This document shows, in pieces, positions 18,304 to 25,596 of a DNA stretch of 64,000 nucleotides. Location of the stretch: NCBI RefSeq assembly GCF_003666685.1, contig NZ_RCIZ01000001.1:868001-932000 (forward strand). The letters run 5' to 3'. How positions within the stretch are numbered: position 1 is the first letter of the stretch; each line of letters opens with the position of its first letter. The translations under genes and the position numbers were made by a program. The notes below the pieces were generated by a model that saw only the letters and a program-made list of their open reading frames with translations, made no database searches and had not been told where the DNA came from. This DNA is from Mesorhizobium sp. YM1C-6-2 (GTDB lineage: Bacteria; Pseudomonadota; Alphaproteobacteria; Rhizobiales; Rhizobiaceae).

Positions 18304-18843
18304 CTATTCGCGTCGATCAAGGCCGCGTCTCGGTTTCGCCTCCACTCCCAAGGTAGCGCGAACGACCCAGCCCAGATGCCCCCGGGCCACCCTGGCAGTG
18401 TTCTGGGCGTCGGCATAACACCCCTTGCTGTACCGAGGCCAATTGAGCGCGTGGCCGTTGCTGACGAGCCATTCGGCGACATCACGGCCGCCAGCGCTGC
18501 AAACGGCGATGATCCGCTTGAATCGGTCGCGATTGACCTCAGTGCAGGATGTCGGTCGGTGAGCATCCAAGAAGTCGGCCAGAGCAAGCGCCGCAACTTG
18601 GCCACAGCGGTATCTCTTGCCGGCCTCGTCCAGGCACAACTGACGTCCTTCCGGAGCGTCGATGCCGTTGAAGCGAATGCGCTTGCTGTGGATTTCAATG
18701 GTGTCTGCGTCGACGACCGATGCCCGGCCAACGATAGGCTCCCCGCTCGCCGGCAGGACGCCGGCAACGAAGCAGATCGAAAGTGCAGCAAGCCTCGTTA
18801 GTGGCAATGGACCATCCCCGTGCTGTTGTCCATGTGGCAGCAT
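18304..18843 (-). CDS. Secreted thermonuclease (SNase family)
   Basis: A nuclease domain of about 150 residues behind a signal-like segment (TRLAALSICFVAGVLPASG). Active-site features are present: VVDADTIEI (metal Asp pair), IRFNGIDAPEGRQLC (Arg and Glu) and DRFKRIIAVC (second Arg), then RDVAEWLVSNGHAL. It should degrade nucleic acid outside the cytoplasm with calcium. The start is uncertain: the ATG at 18843 or a TTG at 18807 which overlaps the end of the small upstream gene and directly precedes the hydrophobic segment. It is co-oriented with the YHYH-like gene and is the first gene inside attL. Confidence 0.85.
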   Translation of the reverse strand: MLPHGQQHGDGPLPLTRLAALSICFVAGVLPASGEPIVGRASVVDADTIEIHSKRIRFNGIDAPEGRQLCLDEAGKRYRCGQVAALALADFLDAHRPTSCTEVNRDRFKRIIAVCSAGGRDVAEWLVSNGHALNWPRYSKGCYADAQNTARVARGHLGWVVRATLGVEAKPRRGLDRRE

Positions 18844-18941
18844 TGACCGGGTGGTGAACTCTTGCGGTAACCGCCGCCGTGGGCGGATGCCAGATTGGTG
18901 GCGAGCAAAAGGGTCGCGAGGGCGGCGGTGATTGGCTTCAT
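18798..18941 (-). CDS. Small secreted His/Cys-rich protein (YHYH-like)
   Basis: A 47-residue protein: signal peptide MKPITAALATLLLATNLASA, then HGGGYRKSSPPGQCCHMDNS and a terminal TGMVHCH. The short mature part with CCH and HCH can bind metal or form disulfides. The pattern SPPGQCCHxD...GxVHCH is familiar as a small secreted module in proteobacteria, often near SNase genes. It overlaps the downstream nuclease gene start region. The ATG at 18941 is chosen because it begins the signal peptide. Confidence 0.7.
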   Translation of the reverse strand: MKPITAALATLLLATNLASAHGGGYRKSSPPGQCCHMDNSTGMVHCH

Positions 18942-19014
18942 TGTCCCCCTCCCAAGGTAACGAACACCAAACCACGGCGTGATCGGCGGAGCAACCTTAA
19001 GATGCAACGGCTAG

Positions 19015-19366
19015 TTAATCGAGAATCCGAAAGTAATACACGTCGACGAAACGACCACGAACATCAGTCTCGACCTTTCCCCTCAATTGGAGAACCGTCG
19101 TGCTGGTCACCTCTGGGCCTCGCCAAAATTTACGCTCGATTCGGACGCGAATATCTCCTGTCGCATCTCGGAACAAATACTGCGCTCTCCGCACCTCCTT
19201 TTTCAGCGAGCCCGTCAAGGACACGCGGCTGCCAACACGCGCGGTCCTCGCTTGTTCTACTATCGTCACATTGGACTGGACGGAACCCAGAGAACTGTGC
19301 AGATGCCGAGCCGTGGAGGGCTACGGTCAAGCAAACAGAAGCCAAAGACAGTTTTCCAAAATGCAA
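19015..19366 (-). pseudogene. YgiW/YdeI (NirD-like OB-fold) periplasmic stress protein, frameshifted
   Basis: The 5' part encodes a signal peptide (MHFGKLSLASVCLTVALHGS, then ASAQFSG). The 3' part, in another frame, encodes an OB-fold with VSLTGSLKKEVRRAQYLFRD, ATGDIRVRIE and LRGKVETDVRGRFVDVYYF. The two frames meet at a GGG run (CCC at 19286-19288 on the plus strand). Removing one G gives a continuous protein of about 116 residues that reads AQFSGSVQSNVTIVEQ across the joint, which is how family members look. So this is one gene with a +1 G, or a sequencing error. Confidence 0.75.
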
Positions 19367-19524
19367 TAGGCGAACGTCATTCTAGCGCATCTCATCCCTC
19401 CTAAGCCGACTAAGGCCTGTTGCTGACAATGACCTGCGTACCGGAGAATTGGCAAGCGGTTCGCTCGCTTCTGACGCTCAGGAATAGCGATGCTGTGTCC
19501 AGCTGCAACTCTTGGGAACCGGCG

Positions 19525-19659
19525 CTAACCTCCAGGCCGTGGCGGGGGGTCTTTGTCTGTGTCTTTTACGGGTTTATTGTCTTCACTCGGGCCCTGCGGT
19601 GGCGGAGCAACGTTTCCGTGTTCATCCCTGGGCACTTTCGTATTTTTCTCGTCGGGCAT
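19525..19659 (-). CDS. Short acidic proline-rich protein, 44 residues
   Basis: An ATG at 19659 with an excellent ribosome site (AGGAGGTTGCC) opens a 44-codon gene: MPDEKNTKVPRDEHGN, then a linker with VAPPPQGPSEDN and a C-terminal DKDPPPRPGG. It has no hydrophobic segment and should be disordered. Similar N-terminal sequence recurs at 19773-19904. Function unknown. The overlapping plus-strand reading has no ribosome site and poor composition. Confidence 0.5.
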   Translation of the reverse strand: MPDEKNTKVPRDEHGNVAPPPQGPSEDNKPVKDTDKDPPPRPGG

Positions 19660-19772
19660 GGCAACCTCCTATCCAGCACAACCGCGGGCTTCAAACGGAG
19701 GTTCCAGCGAAGCGGGATGAATCGTCATTGCCAGCCGCGATAACGCCCTGCCTGCGTGACGGGAAGTAACTT

Positions 19773-19904
19773 TCAGAAGCATTGAAGATTGTTTCCTCCA
19801 CCACTGGAGGTATTTGACATGCTGCACAGCCCCATCGATTTCTCCCTCATCGCTGGGTTCCCCTGATCGTCTCGGCGTACCTTGGGCGCTTTGTCGTCAG
19901 ACAT
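19773..19904 (-). CDS. Short protein related to the 44-residue upstream one
   Basis: A 43-codon reading starting MSDDKAPKVRRDDQGN, which matches the pattern M-x-D-E/D-K-x-x-K-V-x-R-D-E/D-x-G-N of the gene at 19525-19659 and has nearly equal length. The C-terminal part (MREKSMGLCSMSNTSSGGG) is unrelated and lacks the proline tract, suggesting replacement or decay. The ribosome site is weak. It could be a degraded paralogue; the likeness could also be chance in a short stretch. Confidence 0.3.
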   Translation of the reverse strand: MSDDKAPKVRRDDQGNPAMREKSMGLCSMSNTSSGGGNNLQCF

Positions 19905-20120
19905 GGGAGCCTGGGCAGCGAAGCAATTCAGAGACTTCTGCAGCATGCCTTGGAGGGAATGAAGCTGCATCGGGTCGGGATCCGGGTGATTTCCTATAAT
20001 GATCGCGCCATCCGTAGCTATGAGAAGTGCGGGTTCTCGATCGAAGGGCGCGAACGGGAAACGGCTTTCGTCAACGGCGCTTGGCACGATGATGTCATGA
20101 TGGGAAGAACTTTCCGCTGA
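19905..20120 (+). pseudogene. GNAT acetyltransferase remnant (C-terminal part)
   Basis: About 71 codons with the RimJ/RimL-like C-terminal GNAT signature: GSEAIQRLLQHALEG, LHRVGIRVISYNDRAI, RSYEKCGFSIEGRERE and GAWHDDVMMGRTF before a stop. The N-terminal half of the domain is absent; upstream sequence in this frame does not look like GNAT and no start codon fits. It is therefore a 5'-truncated relic. It overlaps head-on with the small minus-strand gene only at its very edge. Confidence 0.65.
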
Positions 20121-20223
20121 CGAATCCTAGATCTGTCGGCGGCGCGGCACATTCCCTGCCCGGACTACTGTACTTGCGAGCCTCCACCGATTGGAGCATC
20201 CTGCCCTGGGTTGGGAGGAAAAC

Positions 20224-20463
20224 ATGCGAATAGCATTGGCTTTGGGCATTCTGATGGGCGCCACGTGCGCCGCGGTAGCCGAGGAATACCGCCTCGTGCA
20301 CGCGGACAACAACGATGAGACTACCCTTCGAAAGGGGCTCACCGAGGAAGAGTGTCAGCGGCTGAAGGCGAATTTTCTCAAGAGCACAGTTATCGTCGTG
20401 CAAGTTTCCGAGAAAGACCCCAACTCGGGAACGCTAGCCTGCTTGCCCGAAGGCGAGCCCTGA
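20224..20463 (+). CDS. Small secreted hypothetical protein
   Basis: A 79-residue protein with a signal peptide (MRIALALGILMGATCAAVA) and strong ribosome site GGGAGGAAAAC. The mature part, EEYRLVHADNNDETTLRKGL and TEEECQRLKANFLKS, has two cysteines (the second in GTLACLPEGEP) that could form one disulfide. No family is recognised, though the layout is common among small rhizobial periplasmic proteins. It is followed 15 bases later by another small gene. Confidence 0.65.
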   Translation: MRIALALGILMGATCAAVAEEYRLVHADNNDETTLRKGLTEEECQRLKANFLKSTVIVVQVSEKDPNSGTLACLPEGEP

Positions 20464-20478
20464 TGTTGGCAGTGTATT

Positions 20479-20709
20479 ATGACGCGTGACCCTCGTCTCG
20501 ATGCCCTTGCCGCCAGCGACCTTTCATCGGCAGCGATCCTTGCAGCCCTGATCGGCATGCTGGGCGCAAAAGGCACGCTATCGGACCGAGAGGTCCGTGA
20601 GATCTACGAACAGGCCCTGTTTCTGCTGGAAACTCACCAGCGCGGCGAGCCGGAAGTGGAGCCGATCTACGAAGCCGCGCGAGAAATTATAGAAGCGCAG
20701 TTGCGCTAG
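20479..20709 (+). CDS. Small hypothetical helical protein
   Basis: A 76-residue soluble, mostly helical protein (LSSAAILAALIGMLGAKGTL, REVREIYEQALFLLE, EPIYEAAREIIEAQLR). It has no signal peptide despite one hydrophobic helix. The ribosome site is weak, so it may be coupled to the secreted protein gene 15 bases upstream. No function can be inferred. Confidence 0.6.
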   Translation: MTRDPRLDALAASDLSSAAILAALIGMLGAKGTLSDREVREIYEQALFLLETHQRGEPEVEPIYEAAREIIEAQLR

Positions 20710-20774
20710 GAAGACGGAACTCCCAAACCCGTTTCTGCATTATAGCCACCCTCCTCCCCGGTACGGAGAGCGAT

Positions 20775-20942
20775 GTGGCAAAATTCACCACGACCAAAGA
20801 GCGGCGGGAACGTTTCGAGCAGACCCAAGCGGAGGCCAAGGCTGCGATCGAAGCTGAGCACGCCGCGCGCCTAGCGAAGACCGCGAAGCTTCGCGAGGCT
20901 CGGTTGGCGGCCGAGAGGGACAAGAAGCAGAAGCCCAAATGA
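20775..20942 (+). CDS. Small charged helical protein, GTG start
   Basis: A 55-codon gene starting with GTG (VAKFTTTKERRERFEQTQ) and continuing as one long Ala/Glu/Lys/Arg helix (AEAKAAIEAEHAARLAK, LAAERDKKQKPK). Composition resembles small coiled-coil or DNA-associated proteins. GGAGAG stands upstream of the GTG and a hairpin follows the stop by three bases, both supporting a real gene. Function unknown. Confidence 0.5.
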   Translation: MAKFTTTKERRERFEQTQAEAKAAIEAEHAARLAKTAKLREARLAAERDKKQKPK

Positions 20943-20945
20943 AAA

Positions 20946-20971
20946 GCCCGCCCCGGAGGGTTGGGACGGGC
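20946..20971. terminator. Hairpin terminator candidate after the 55-codon gene
   Basis: GCCCGCCCC at 20946-20954 faces GGGACGGGC at 20963-20971 (one mismatch), preceded by AAAA on the left. No long T tract follows on the plus strand; on the minus strand the hairpin is followed by TTTTC. Confidence 0.5.
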
Positions 20972-21048
20972 AATGCGAGCGGTCGGATTTTTTGGGGGTC
21001 GGGGCACCGACCGCTCTTCTATTTTAGCAGGTTGAGATAAAAGAAAAA

Positions 21049-21081
21049 GCCCGCCGCTTCGAAAGGCCGAAAGCAGCGGGC
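21049..21081. terminator. Hairpin terminator candidate
   Basis: GCCCGCCGCTT at 21049-21059 faces AAGCAGCGGGC at 21071-21081 with one mismatch, preceded by AAAAGAAAAA. On the minus strand the stem is followed by a T-rich tract, so it may stop leftward transcription from the gene at 21186. Confidence 0.5.
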
Positions 21082-21185
21082 CTAGGATCGCCGTCTCGGG
21101 GGAAGCAAGGTGGTGATCCAACCTTCAAATTTCTAGCCGCGTCGGAAGTTCCACCAGCGGATTATGAAAGACCGAAGACGTACTC

Positions 21186-21494
21186 TCAGGCTCCATCTTC
21201 GCCTTGAGGTAGGCGGCCCGACTCTCGACACTTCCGCTCAAACTCATCGTGCCAAGCGACCTGCTGGGGAGACATGTGGCCGTTGTGGCGGAAATAGTCG
21301 GCCGGCCGGTTGTTAAGCAGGTTGACCGCCGTATTCAGATCCTTGCGAAGTTGCATCAGCGCTTGACCGTGAGGGCCTGAGTGGGTCAGCCTCAAATCCG
21401 TATCCCGGATGACCCTTTCCAAGGCGGAAACCTGAAACTCGATTTTCTGGAGATCGTATTCGCGGATCGTGTCGTAGTGCTTGCGCCGTGGCAT
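21186..21494 (-). CDS. Hypothetical protein, 102 residues
   Basis: A soluble protein beginning MPRRKHYDTIREYDLQKIEF with a probable coiled region (VSALERVIRDTDLRLTH) and a C-terminal HDEFERKCRESGRLPQGEDG. GAGGAG stands about eight bases before the ATG. No known domain is recognised. It is alone on the minus strand between hairpins at 21049 and the plus-strand gene at 21640. Confidence 0.55.
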   Translation of the reverse strand: MPRRKHYDTIREYDLQKIEFQVSALERVIRDTDLRLTHSGPHGQALMQLRKDLNTAVNLLNNRPADYFRHNGHMSPQQVAWHDEFERKCRESGRLPQGEDGA

Positions 21495-21639
21495 TGGCGT
21501 TGCTCCTCAAGCCCCTGAGGTTTCAGCTACGCCCCAATGAGGGAGATGCCTCTCGCGCTGTCTTCCGTCAATGCCCGATTGACTCTTTTGTTCCATTTTT
21601 GTTCACCGTGGGGCGGAGGGCAGTTTGGAGTATGCCGCC

Positions 21640-21951
21640 ATGAAGAAGATACAGCTTTTGGTGCGCGTTCCGGGCGCATCCCCTGAGGAAGTTCACAAGG
21701 GTGGCCTTGCCGCCGTGGCCGTTTTCAAGGAAGCGGGGGTAACGCCGCTTGAGGCCGTCGAGGCGTCATTCGCCCGCGAGGGTTGGGATTTGTCAGGCTT
21801 CGACCCAGACTATGAAGGCTACAGCGCAGAGGAAGCCGAAATTGCCGGCCTCTGGGATGAGGCGGCGGTCAATGCGGCGGAAGTAGCCTGCTCCGACTGG
21901 CCTGCTGACAGGAAGAGACCTGAATTCGCGGAACTGGAGATCCTGCACTAA
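21640..21951 (+). CDS. Hypothetical protein, 103 residues, upstream of SRAP gene
   Basis: Begins MKKIQLLVRVPGASPEEVHK and continues as an acidic soluble protein (DLSGFDPDYEGYSAEEAEIA, GLWDEAAVNAAEVAC). GGAG at 21627-21630 is nine bases from the ATG. Its TAA stop overlaps the ATG of the SRAP pseudogene (TAATG), implying co-translation with it. No function recognised. Confidence 0.6.
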   Translation: MKKIQLLVRVPGASPEEVHKGGLAAVAVFKEAGVTPLEAVEASFAREGWDLSGFDPDYEGYSAEEAEIAGLWDEAAVNAAEVACSDWPADRKRPEFAELEILH

Positions 21952-22643
21952 TGTGCGGCCGCTTCACCCGCTTCCACTCCTGGGCCGACATTCACGAGAT
22001 GTATCGCCTACTGCCGGCGACGGAGGTCGGTCGCAACACGGAGGCGCGCTACAACATCGCGCCGACCTAGGACGTCTTTTTTGTCGCCGATGACGGGGAG
22101 GGCGGACTGAAGGTTCGCCAAGGCCGCTGGTGGCTGGTACCGTGGTGAGCGAAGGAGATGCCGAAGGGCGCGATGTTCAACGCTCGCATCGAGACGGCCG
22201 ACACATCCAGCGCCTTTAAGGATGCATGGAAATCGAAGCGCTGCCTGATCCCGGCCGACGGCTTCTACGAGTGGACCCGAAATCAATCGGACGGCGGCCG
22301 AGATCCATGGTTCATCCATCTGACCGGGACGCAGCCCTTCAGCTTCGCCGGCCTGTGGGCGCTCAACAGCAAGCTCGACGTCACGAGCTGCACCATCATC
22401 ACCATGCCGGCCAGCGAGCCCATGACACAGTTGCACGATCGCCAGCCGGCCATCCTGGCGCCGGAGGCTTATGACTCCTGGATGGACCCGGCAACGCCTG
22501 CGGCCGATGTGAAGCCGCTGCTTGCCAACAACCTCGACGGGGAACTGCAGTTCCATCGCGTCGACCGCCGCGTGAACGCGTCCAGCAAGACGGACAAGCC
22601 GAACGACGAAGCGTCCATGATTGGGCCGATCAACCCGCTATGA
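21951..22643 (+). pseudogene. SRAP/YedK (HMCES) abasic-site DNA-protein crosslinker with two nonsense codons
   Basis: The reading frame starts MCGRFTRFHSWADIHEMYRL with the catalytic Cys2 and later carries the other conserved residues: FNARIETAD (Asn), GFYEW (Glu) and MTQLHDRQPAIL (His). Two in-frame stops interrupt it: TAG at 22068-22070, where the family has IAPTQ, and TGA at 22146-22148, where it has PWWAKE. Each needs only one transition (CAG to TAG, TGG to TGA). The intact family protects abasic single-stranded DNA by covalent linkage. A restart at 22158 would lack the catalytic cysteine. Confidence 0.85.
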
Positions 22644-22669
22644 GCAACGGCCTGCTACATCAACAGAAG

Positions 22670-22903
22670 ATGCCGAAGCTGATCGTCGCGGCGGCTTTCG
22701 ACCGCGGCGAAGATGGCGAACTGTTCCCTGTGTACGGTCCCGCCGAGCAGCAGAGCGAAGAGCGTGCGGTGCGGGTTGCCAAATCGCTCGCGACGAAGCA
22801 TGCCGGCGTTATCGCCTGGAGCCGCGAAGCGAACCCGGCAATCGGTGAATATGGACCGCCCACAACGCTGTTTCAGGCGGGCGAAGTGCCGGAGATGGAA
22901 TAG
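22670..22903 (+). CDS. Hypothetical protein, 77 residues
   Basis: MPKLIVAAAFDRGEDGELFP followed by EERAVRVAKSLATKHAGVIA and WSREANPAIGEYGPPTTLF. It looks like a small conserved rhizobial protein usually found beside SRAP and DNA ligase genes, from memory of similar clusters. An alternative start at 22640 overlaps the SRAP stop (ATGA), adding ten poorly conserved residues. Function unknown; a link to DNA processing rests on context. Confidence 0.65.
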   Translation: MPKLIVAAAFDRGEDGELFPVYGPAEQQSEERAVRVAKSLATKHAGVIAWSREANPAIGEYGPPTTLFQAGEVPEME

Positions 22904-23083
22904 ATGAGCGACGAACTGCGACAGGGAGAACCAGCGCGGGCGCCGAGCGGCATTTTCGTGCACTATTGCGAGTATCCAGGCTGCACGGAGTGGGGCGGTT
23001 GGGGCTATTCCCGCACAAGGCAGTAGACGCGGTGGTTCTGCTATCCGCATAAAGATGCAGGCGAGATGCTACTGGGGCGATGA
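22904..23083 (+). pseudogene. Small zinc-ligand protein with in-frame stop
   Basis: The ATG at 22904 opens SDELRQGEPARAPSGIF and VHYCEYPGCTEWGGWGYS, then RTRQ and a TAG at 23024-23026. The same frame continues as TRWFCYPHKDAGEMLLGR to a TGA at 23081. Cys, Cys, then Cys...His across the stop form a plausible zinc site that needs both halves, so the TAG most likely disrupts one 59-residue protein. It starts directly at the previous stop codon and is part of the same small-gene string. Confidence 0.6.
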
Positions 23084-23311
23084 CGTATCACGTTGCCTAT
23101 GTTCCATGCGGTGCTGATTCAGCGCCTTACGGATTTGAACTTCAGCCTGTTCCCATTCGGCATTGACGTCGTCGAGTGAAAGTCCCGCCGCTACAGCGTC
23201 CGTCAGGTATCGGTACTGCATCGTTGACGCATCTCCATCAGGCTCGTGCGAGGCCTGCCGGATGTTTGCGTCTATCCAGTTTTGGAGAAAGTTGAGCACC
23301 TGTTCCTGCAT
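23069..23311 (-). CDS. DUF768-like small protein
   Basis: Eighty residues starting MQEQVLNFLQNWIDANIRQ, with TMQYRYLTDAVAAGLSLDD and VNAEWEQAEVQIRKALNQH. The pattern (F-L-x-x-W near the N-terminus, then A-A-G-x-x-x-x-D-V/I-N) resembles DUF768, a family abundant in Mesorhizobium. The ATG at 23311 directly follows the ligase stop; a longer reading upstream is only ligase sequence in another frame. Function unknown. Confidence 0.6.
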   Translation of the reverse strand: MQEQVLNFLQNWIDANIRQASHEPDGDASTMQYRYLTDAVAAGLSLDDVNAEWEQAEVQIRKALNQHRMEHRQRDTSSPQ

Positions 23312-23313
23312 CG

Positions 23314-24177
23314 CTAACTCTGCTCTCGGATGATTTCTTCCACGCTGGCGTGCCGCAAATCCTCCTCGCCGCGCAGATGGCGCACCGTTGCCATGACCCC
23401 CGGCTCGAGCCATTTGGCTTCCGGCTTTGCTTTCATCCCTTTCGGCAACGGTAGTCGTTTCGCCCTGACGCGGGCGAGCAATCTCTCCTTGATCCCGCGG
23501 TTGGTGATGAACGCGCCGCCCCGGTAGTTGTTTTGTCGATCCACCATCAGGGCCATTGTGGGCTTGCCGCGGCCTTCCAGGACACCAGCTACCTCCAGCT
23601 CGGATATCGCGTAGCTCTTGATTTTCAGCCAGGCGCGGGTGCGACCGCCGATATAGGAGGCCTTCGCACGCTTCGACACAATGCCCTCGAGCCCCATCGC
23701 GTCAGCGGCCTGATAGAAAGCCTTGCCGCCACCCTGTACAGCCTCCGAAAACTGGATTGCTGTGGGAGGATCATCCAGCACGATCTGGAGCCGCTCTCGC
23801 CGCTCGATCGTCGTCTCGCCACGGACGTCTTTGCCGTCGATCATGAGCATATCGAAGGCGATAAAGACCAGCCGACCGGGACTGCTTTTGATCGCCTTCT
23901 TGAAGGCCCGGTAATCAGATCTGCCATCCGCGTTCAGGACTGTCATCTCGCCATCGAGGATGGCGGAGCGAACCGGCAATCCCGCGACCTCACGTACCAC
24001 GGCGCCGTATTTCGCCGTCCAGTCGGCGCCACGGCGAGTGAAGGCCTGGACCTTACCATCCTCCAAGGCGAGCAGCGTCCGGTAGCCGTCGTGCTTGATC
24101 TCGTGAATCCATTCCGCACCGTCGGGCGGCTGCTCGACGAGGGAGGCAAGCATAGGCTCTATGAACTGGGCACGCAT
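23314..24177 (-). CDS. ATP-dependent DNA ligase (LigC/LigD-ligase type)
   Basis: A ligase of about 287 residues. The adenylated lysine is in WIHEIKHDGYRTLL (KxDGxR). Other nucleotidyltransferase motifs seen are RSAILDGEMTVL, LVFIAFDMLMIDGKDV, GLEGIVSKRAKASY and RAWLKIKS. A C-terminal OB domain follows (ELEVAGVLEGRGKPT). It lacks polymerase and nuclease domains, so it resembles stand-alone LigC-type or LigD-ligase proteins, with possible gap or end-joining repair roles. Start at 24177 (MRAQFIEPMLASLVEQ); nine more residues are possible. It is transcribed with the DUF768-like gene. Confidence 0.9.
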   Translation of the reverse strand: MRAQFIEPMLASLVEQPPDGAEWIHEIKHDGYRTLLALEDGKVQAFTRRGADWTAKYGAVVREVAGLPVRSAILDGEMTVLNADGRSDYRAFKKAIKSSPGRLVFIAFDMLMIDGKDVRGETTIERRERLQIVLDDPPTAIQFSEAVQGGGKAFYQAADAMGLEGIVSKRAKASYIGGRTRAWLKIKSYAISELEVAGVLEGRGKPTMALMVDRQNNYRGGAFITNRGIKERLLARVRAKRLPLPKGMKAKPEAKWLEPGVMATVRHLRGEEDLRHASVEEIIREQS

Positions 24178-24282
24178 GAACAGCACTCGACAGACGCGAT
24201 TCAATCCGACCGAACGGATTCCGTTCCCCGGAACTGCACGACGTTATCTGTGTTGTAGAATTTTCTAATGGGAGGCAGCATC

Positions 24283-24498
24283 ATGGCTGACGATAAGTCG
24301 AAAACCGGCCAGCAAGATCGTGACCGTGTTGCGGGCGGCCAGGACTACGAGCTGCAGCATCTGGCTAAGGAAACAGGCGTTACGCTCGAACAGGCTCTTC
24401 AACTCATCAGAGCCTATGGCAACGACCGGGAGAAGCTGATGAAGGCGGCCAAGGGGCTTGCAAACAACAAGCCGAGCCCCCGCTCATCGCGCCTGTGA
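24283..24498 (+). CDS. DUF3606-like small protein
   Basis: A 71-residue protein starting MADDKSKTGQQDRDRVAGGQ and continuing DYELQHLAKETGVTLEQALQ, which is the DUF3606 layout (small rhizobial proteins of unknown role). GGGAGGCAGC is upstream of the ATG. It is divergent from the ligase gene, with about 100 bases between the starts. Confidence 0.7.
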   Translation: MADDKSKTGQQDRDRVAGGQDYELQHLAKETGVTLEQALQLIRAYGNDREKLMKAAKGLANNKPSPRSSRL

Positions 24499-24534
24499 TG
24501 GTCGGCAAATTGTCGGGCACCTGACCACTGTGCC

Positions 24535-24720
24535 ATCACGCGCTTTGTTTGCGAGGATCATCCGCGCCTGGCGTGGCCTGACGAGTGCAATTGCGGCGCC
24601 CCTGGTAAGCCATGCCCGGTTTGCAACGCGGCGCCAGGCAGGCCGCGACTGCCAGACGGCTTCGTAATCGACGAAGAGGCGGACCAGGAACTGCCGGGAG
24701 AGAAAGTCACCAATGGTTAA
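24535..24720 (+). pseudogene. Cys-rich mini-protein whose start codon appears lost
   Basis: An open frame of 61 codons follows the DUF3606-like gene. It reads TRFVCEDHPRLAWPDE, CNCGAPGKPCPVCNAAPG and RPRLPDGFVIDEEADQ. Five cysteines and a histidine after VCEDHP make a convincing small metal-binding protein of a kind I know from rhizobial genomes. No ATG, GTG or TTG stands in frame after the previous stop; the expected start position (24535) is ATC, one base from ATG. The end overlaps the next gene start. Either the start was lost or ATC is used weakly. Confidence 0.5.
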
Positions 24721-24922
24721 CGAGACGATCTCTATGGGCATTCAGGCAAACGCGGTCCGTATTGAACGCGTCGACGGAATGTGGACCGTCTTTATCGTGA
24801 TCGACGGCGAAACCACCCAACGGACCTTCGAGTCCAAGGAGTACGCGGAGAATTTCGCAGACGGGCAACGGGCACGACTGCTGATGATCAATGATAATGC
24901 GCGAAACAAAGGGTCATTGTGA
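24713..24922 (+). CDS. Small hypothetical protein, 69 residues
   Basis: MVNETISMGIQANAVRIERV then DGMWTVFIVIDGETTQRTFE and SKEYAENFADGQRARL: an alpha/beta-looking small soluble protein. GGGAGAGAAAG stands before the ATG, which overlaps the end of the Cys-rich frame by eight bases, so the two were probably translated together. Unknown function. Confidence 0.6.
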   Translation: MVNETISMGIQANAVRIERVDGMWTVFIVIDGETTQRTFESKEYAENFADGQRARLLMINDNARNKGSL

Positions 24923-25172
24923 CGGCAGTTGCAAGGAGAGGATCGCCACGGGCCACGATACTAACACTTCCTCAATAGCTGACGTGTAGTAGTTGGCGCG
25001 CAAGGGGGAGCCACCCCGAGCGCACACCCTTGCAATAACGGCCGGCACCACCCGAAGCCACACACTTCCGGATCGAGCGCCGGCCGTTTCTCACCTCCGG
25101 AACCTGCGCCTTTTTGGCTGATTTCCGCCTTTTCGGTCCATGATAGGGTAGTAGCGCGATCATCCGCAGGGG
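24923..25172. other. Intergenic stretch with a perfect inverted repeat
   Basis: No convincing gene. AACGGCCGGC at 25037-25046 and GCCGGCCGTT at 25079-25088 are exact inverted repeats around a 32-base centre, which may fold as a hairpin after the upstream small genes. A minus-strand reading of about 70 codons crosses the region but has no clear ribosome site. Confidence 0.4.
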
Positions 25173-25329
25173 GTGCTCATCGTGAAGCAAGACATGCTAT
25201 ATATAGCCGGCTTCGCGTGCATCGCTTTTAGTATCTTCATAGCGGCTTGTCTTATTGGTGGATTCTTCTTCCCCTCAACGCCGTCGGCAGCCTGGCAACC
25301 GAGACGTTCACGCAGCGTTCAGGAACGAC

Positions 25330-25491
25330 ATGATAAATCCCGCGCTTCTTCATGGCTTGGGATTTGCAGACGTGTCGCAGGAGATCGACCCGCTTACGAA
25401 ACGAGCCCAGATTGCTCTCTATGCCAGCCTGGCGATCGGGTCGGCCCTCATGATTGCGCTGATAATCGTCTTGCTCGCCTACGAAGGATAA
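25330..25491 (+). CDS. Small membrane protein, 53 residues
   Basis: MINPALLHGLGFADVSQEID then PLTKRAQIALYASLAIGSAL and a hydrophobic end MIALIIVLLAYEG: one C-terminal membrane helix with a short cytoplasmic lead. A second, overlapping reading in another frame starts at a GTG at 25182 after GCAGGGGG and encodes a membrane helix (IAGFACIAFSIFIAACLIGG); its later part is only a shadow of this gene. The two may be separate mini-proteins or one gene broken by a frameshift. Confidence 0.4.
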   Translation: MINPALLHGLGFADVSQEIDPLTKRAQIALYASLAIGSALMIALIIVLLAYEG

Positions 25492-25596
25492 CTTGAGGCG
25501 GCTAGGCTCCATTTTTTCGCGGTCAGCCCCGGAGAATATTAATCAAAGGCCCGGCGCGCAGTCGCGACAGGCCCTAGGAACTGCGGTCAACGACCG

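Noticed and set aside
19773-20087. A 104-codon minus-strand frame over the GNAT remnant
   Set aside because: Its first 61 codons are antisense to recognisable GNAT sequence. Only the last 43 codons were kept as a low-confidence mini-gene because they resemble the neighbour at 19525.
24972-25190. A 72-codon minus-strand basic protein
   Set aside because: No ribosome site, and it runs across a perfect inverted repeat that more likely acts as a hairpin.
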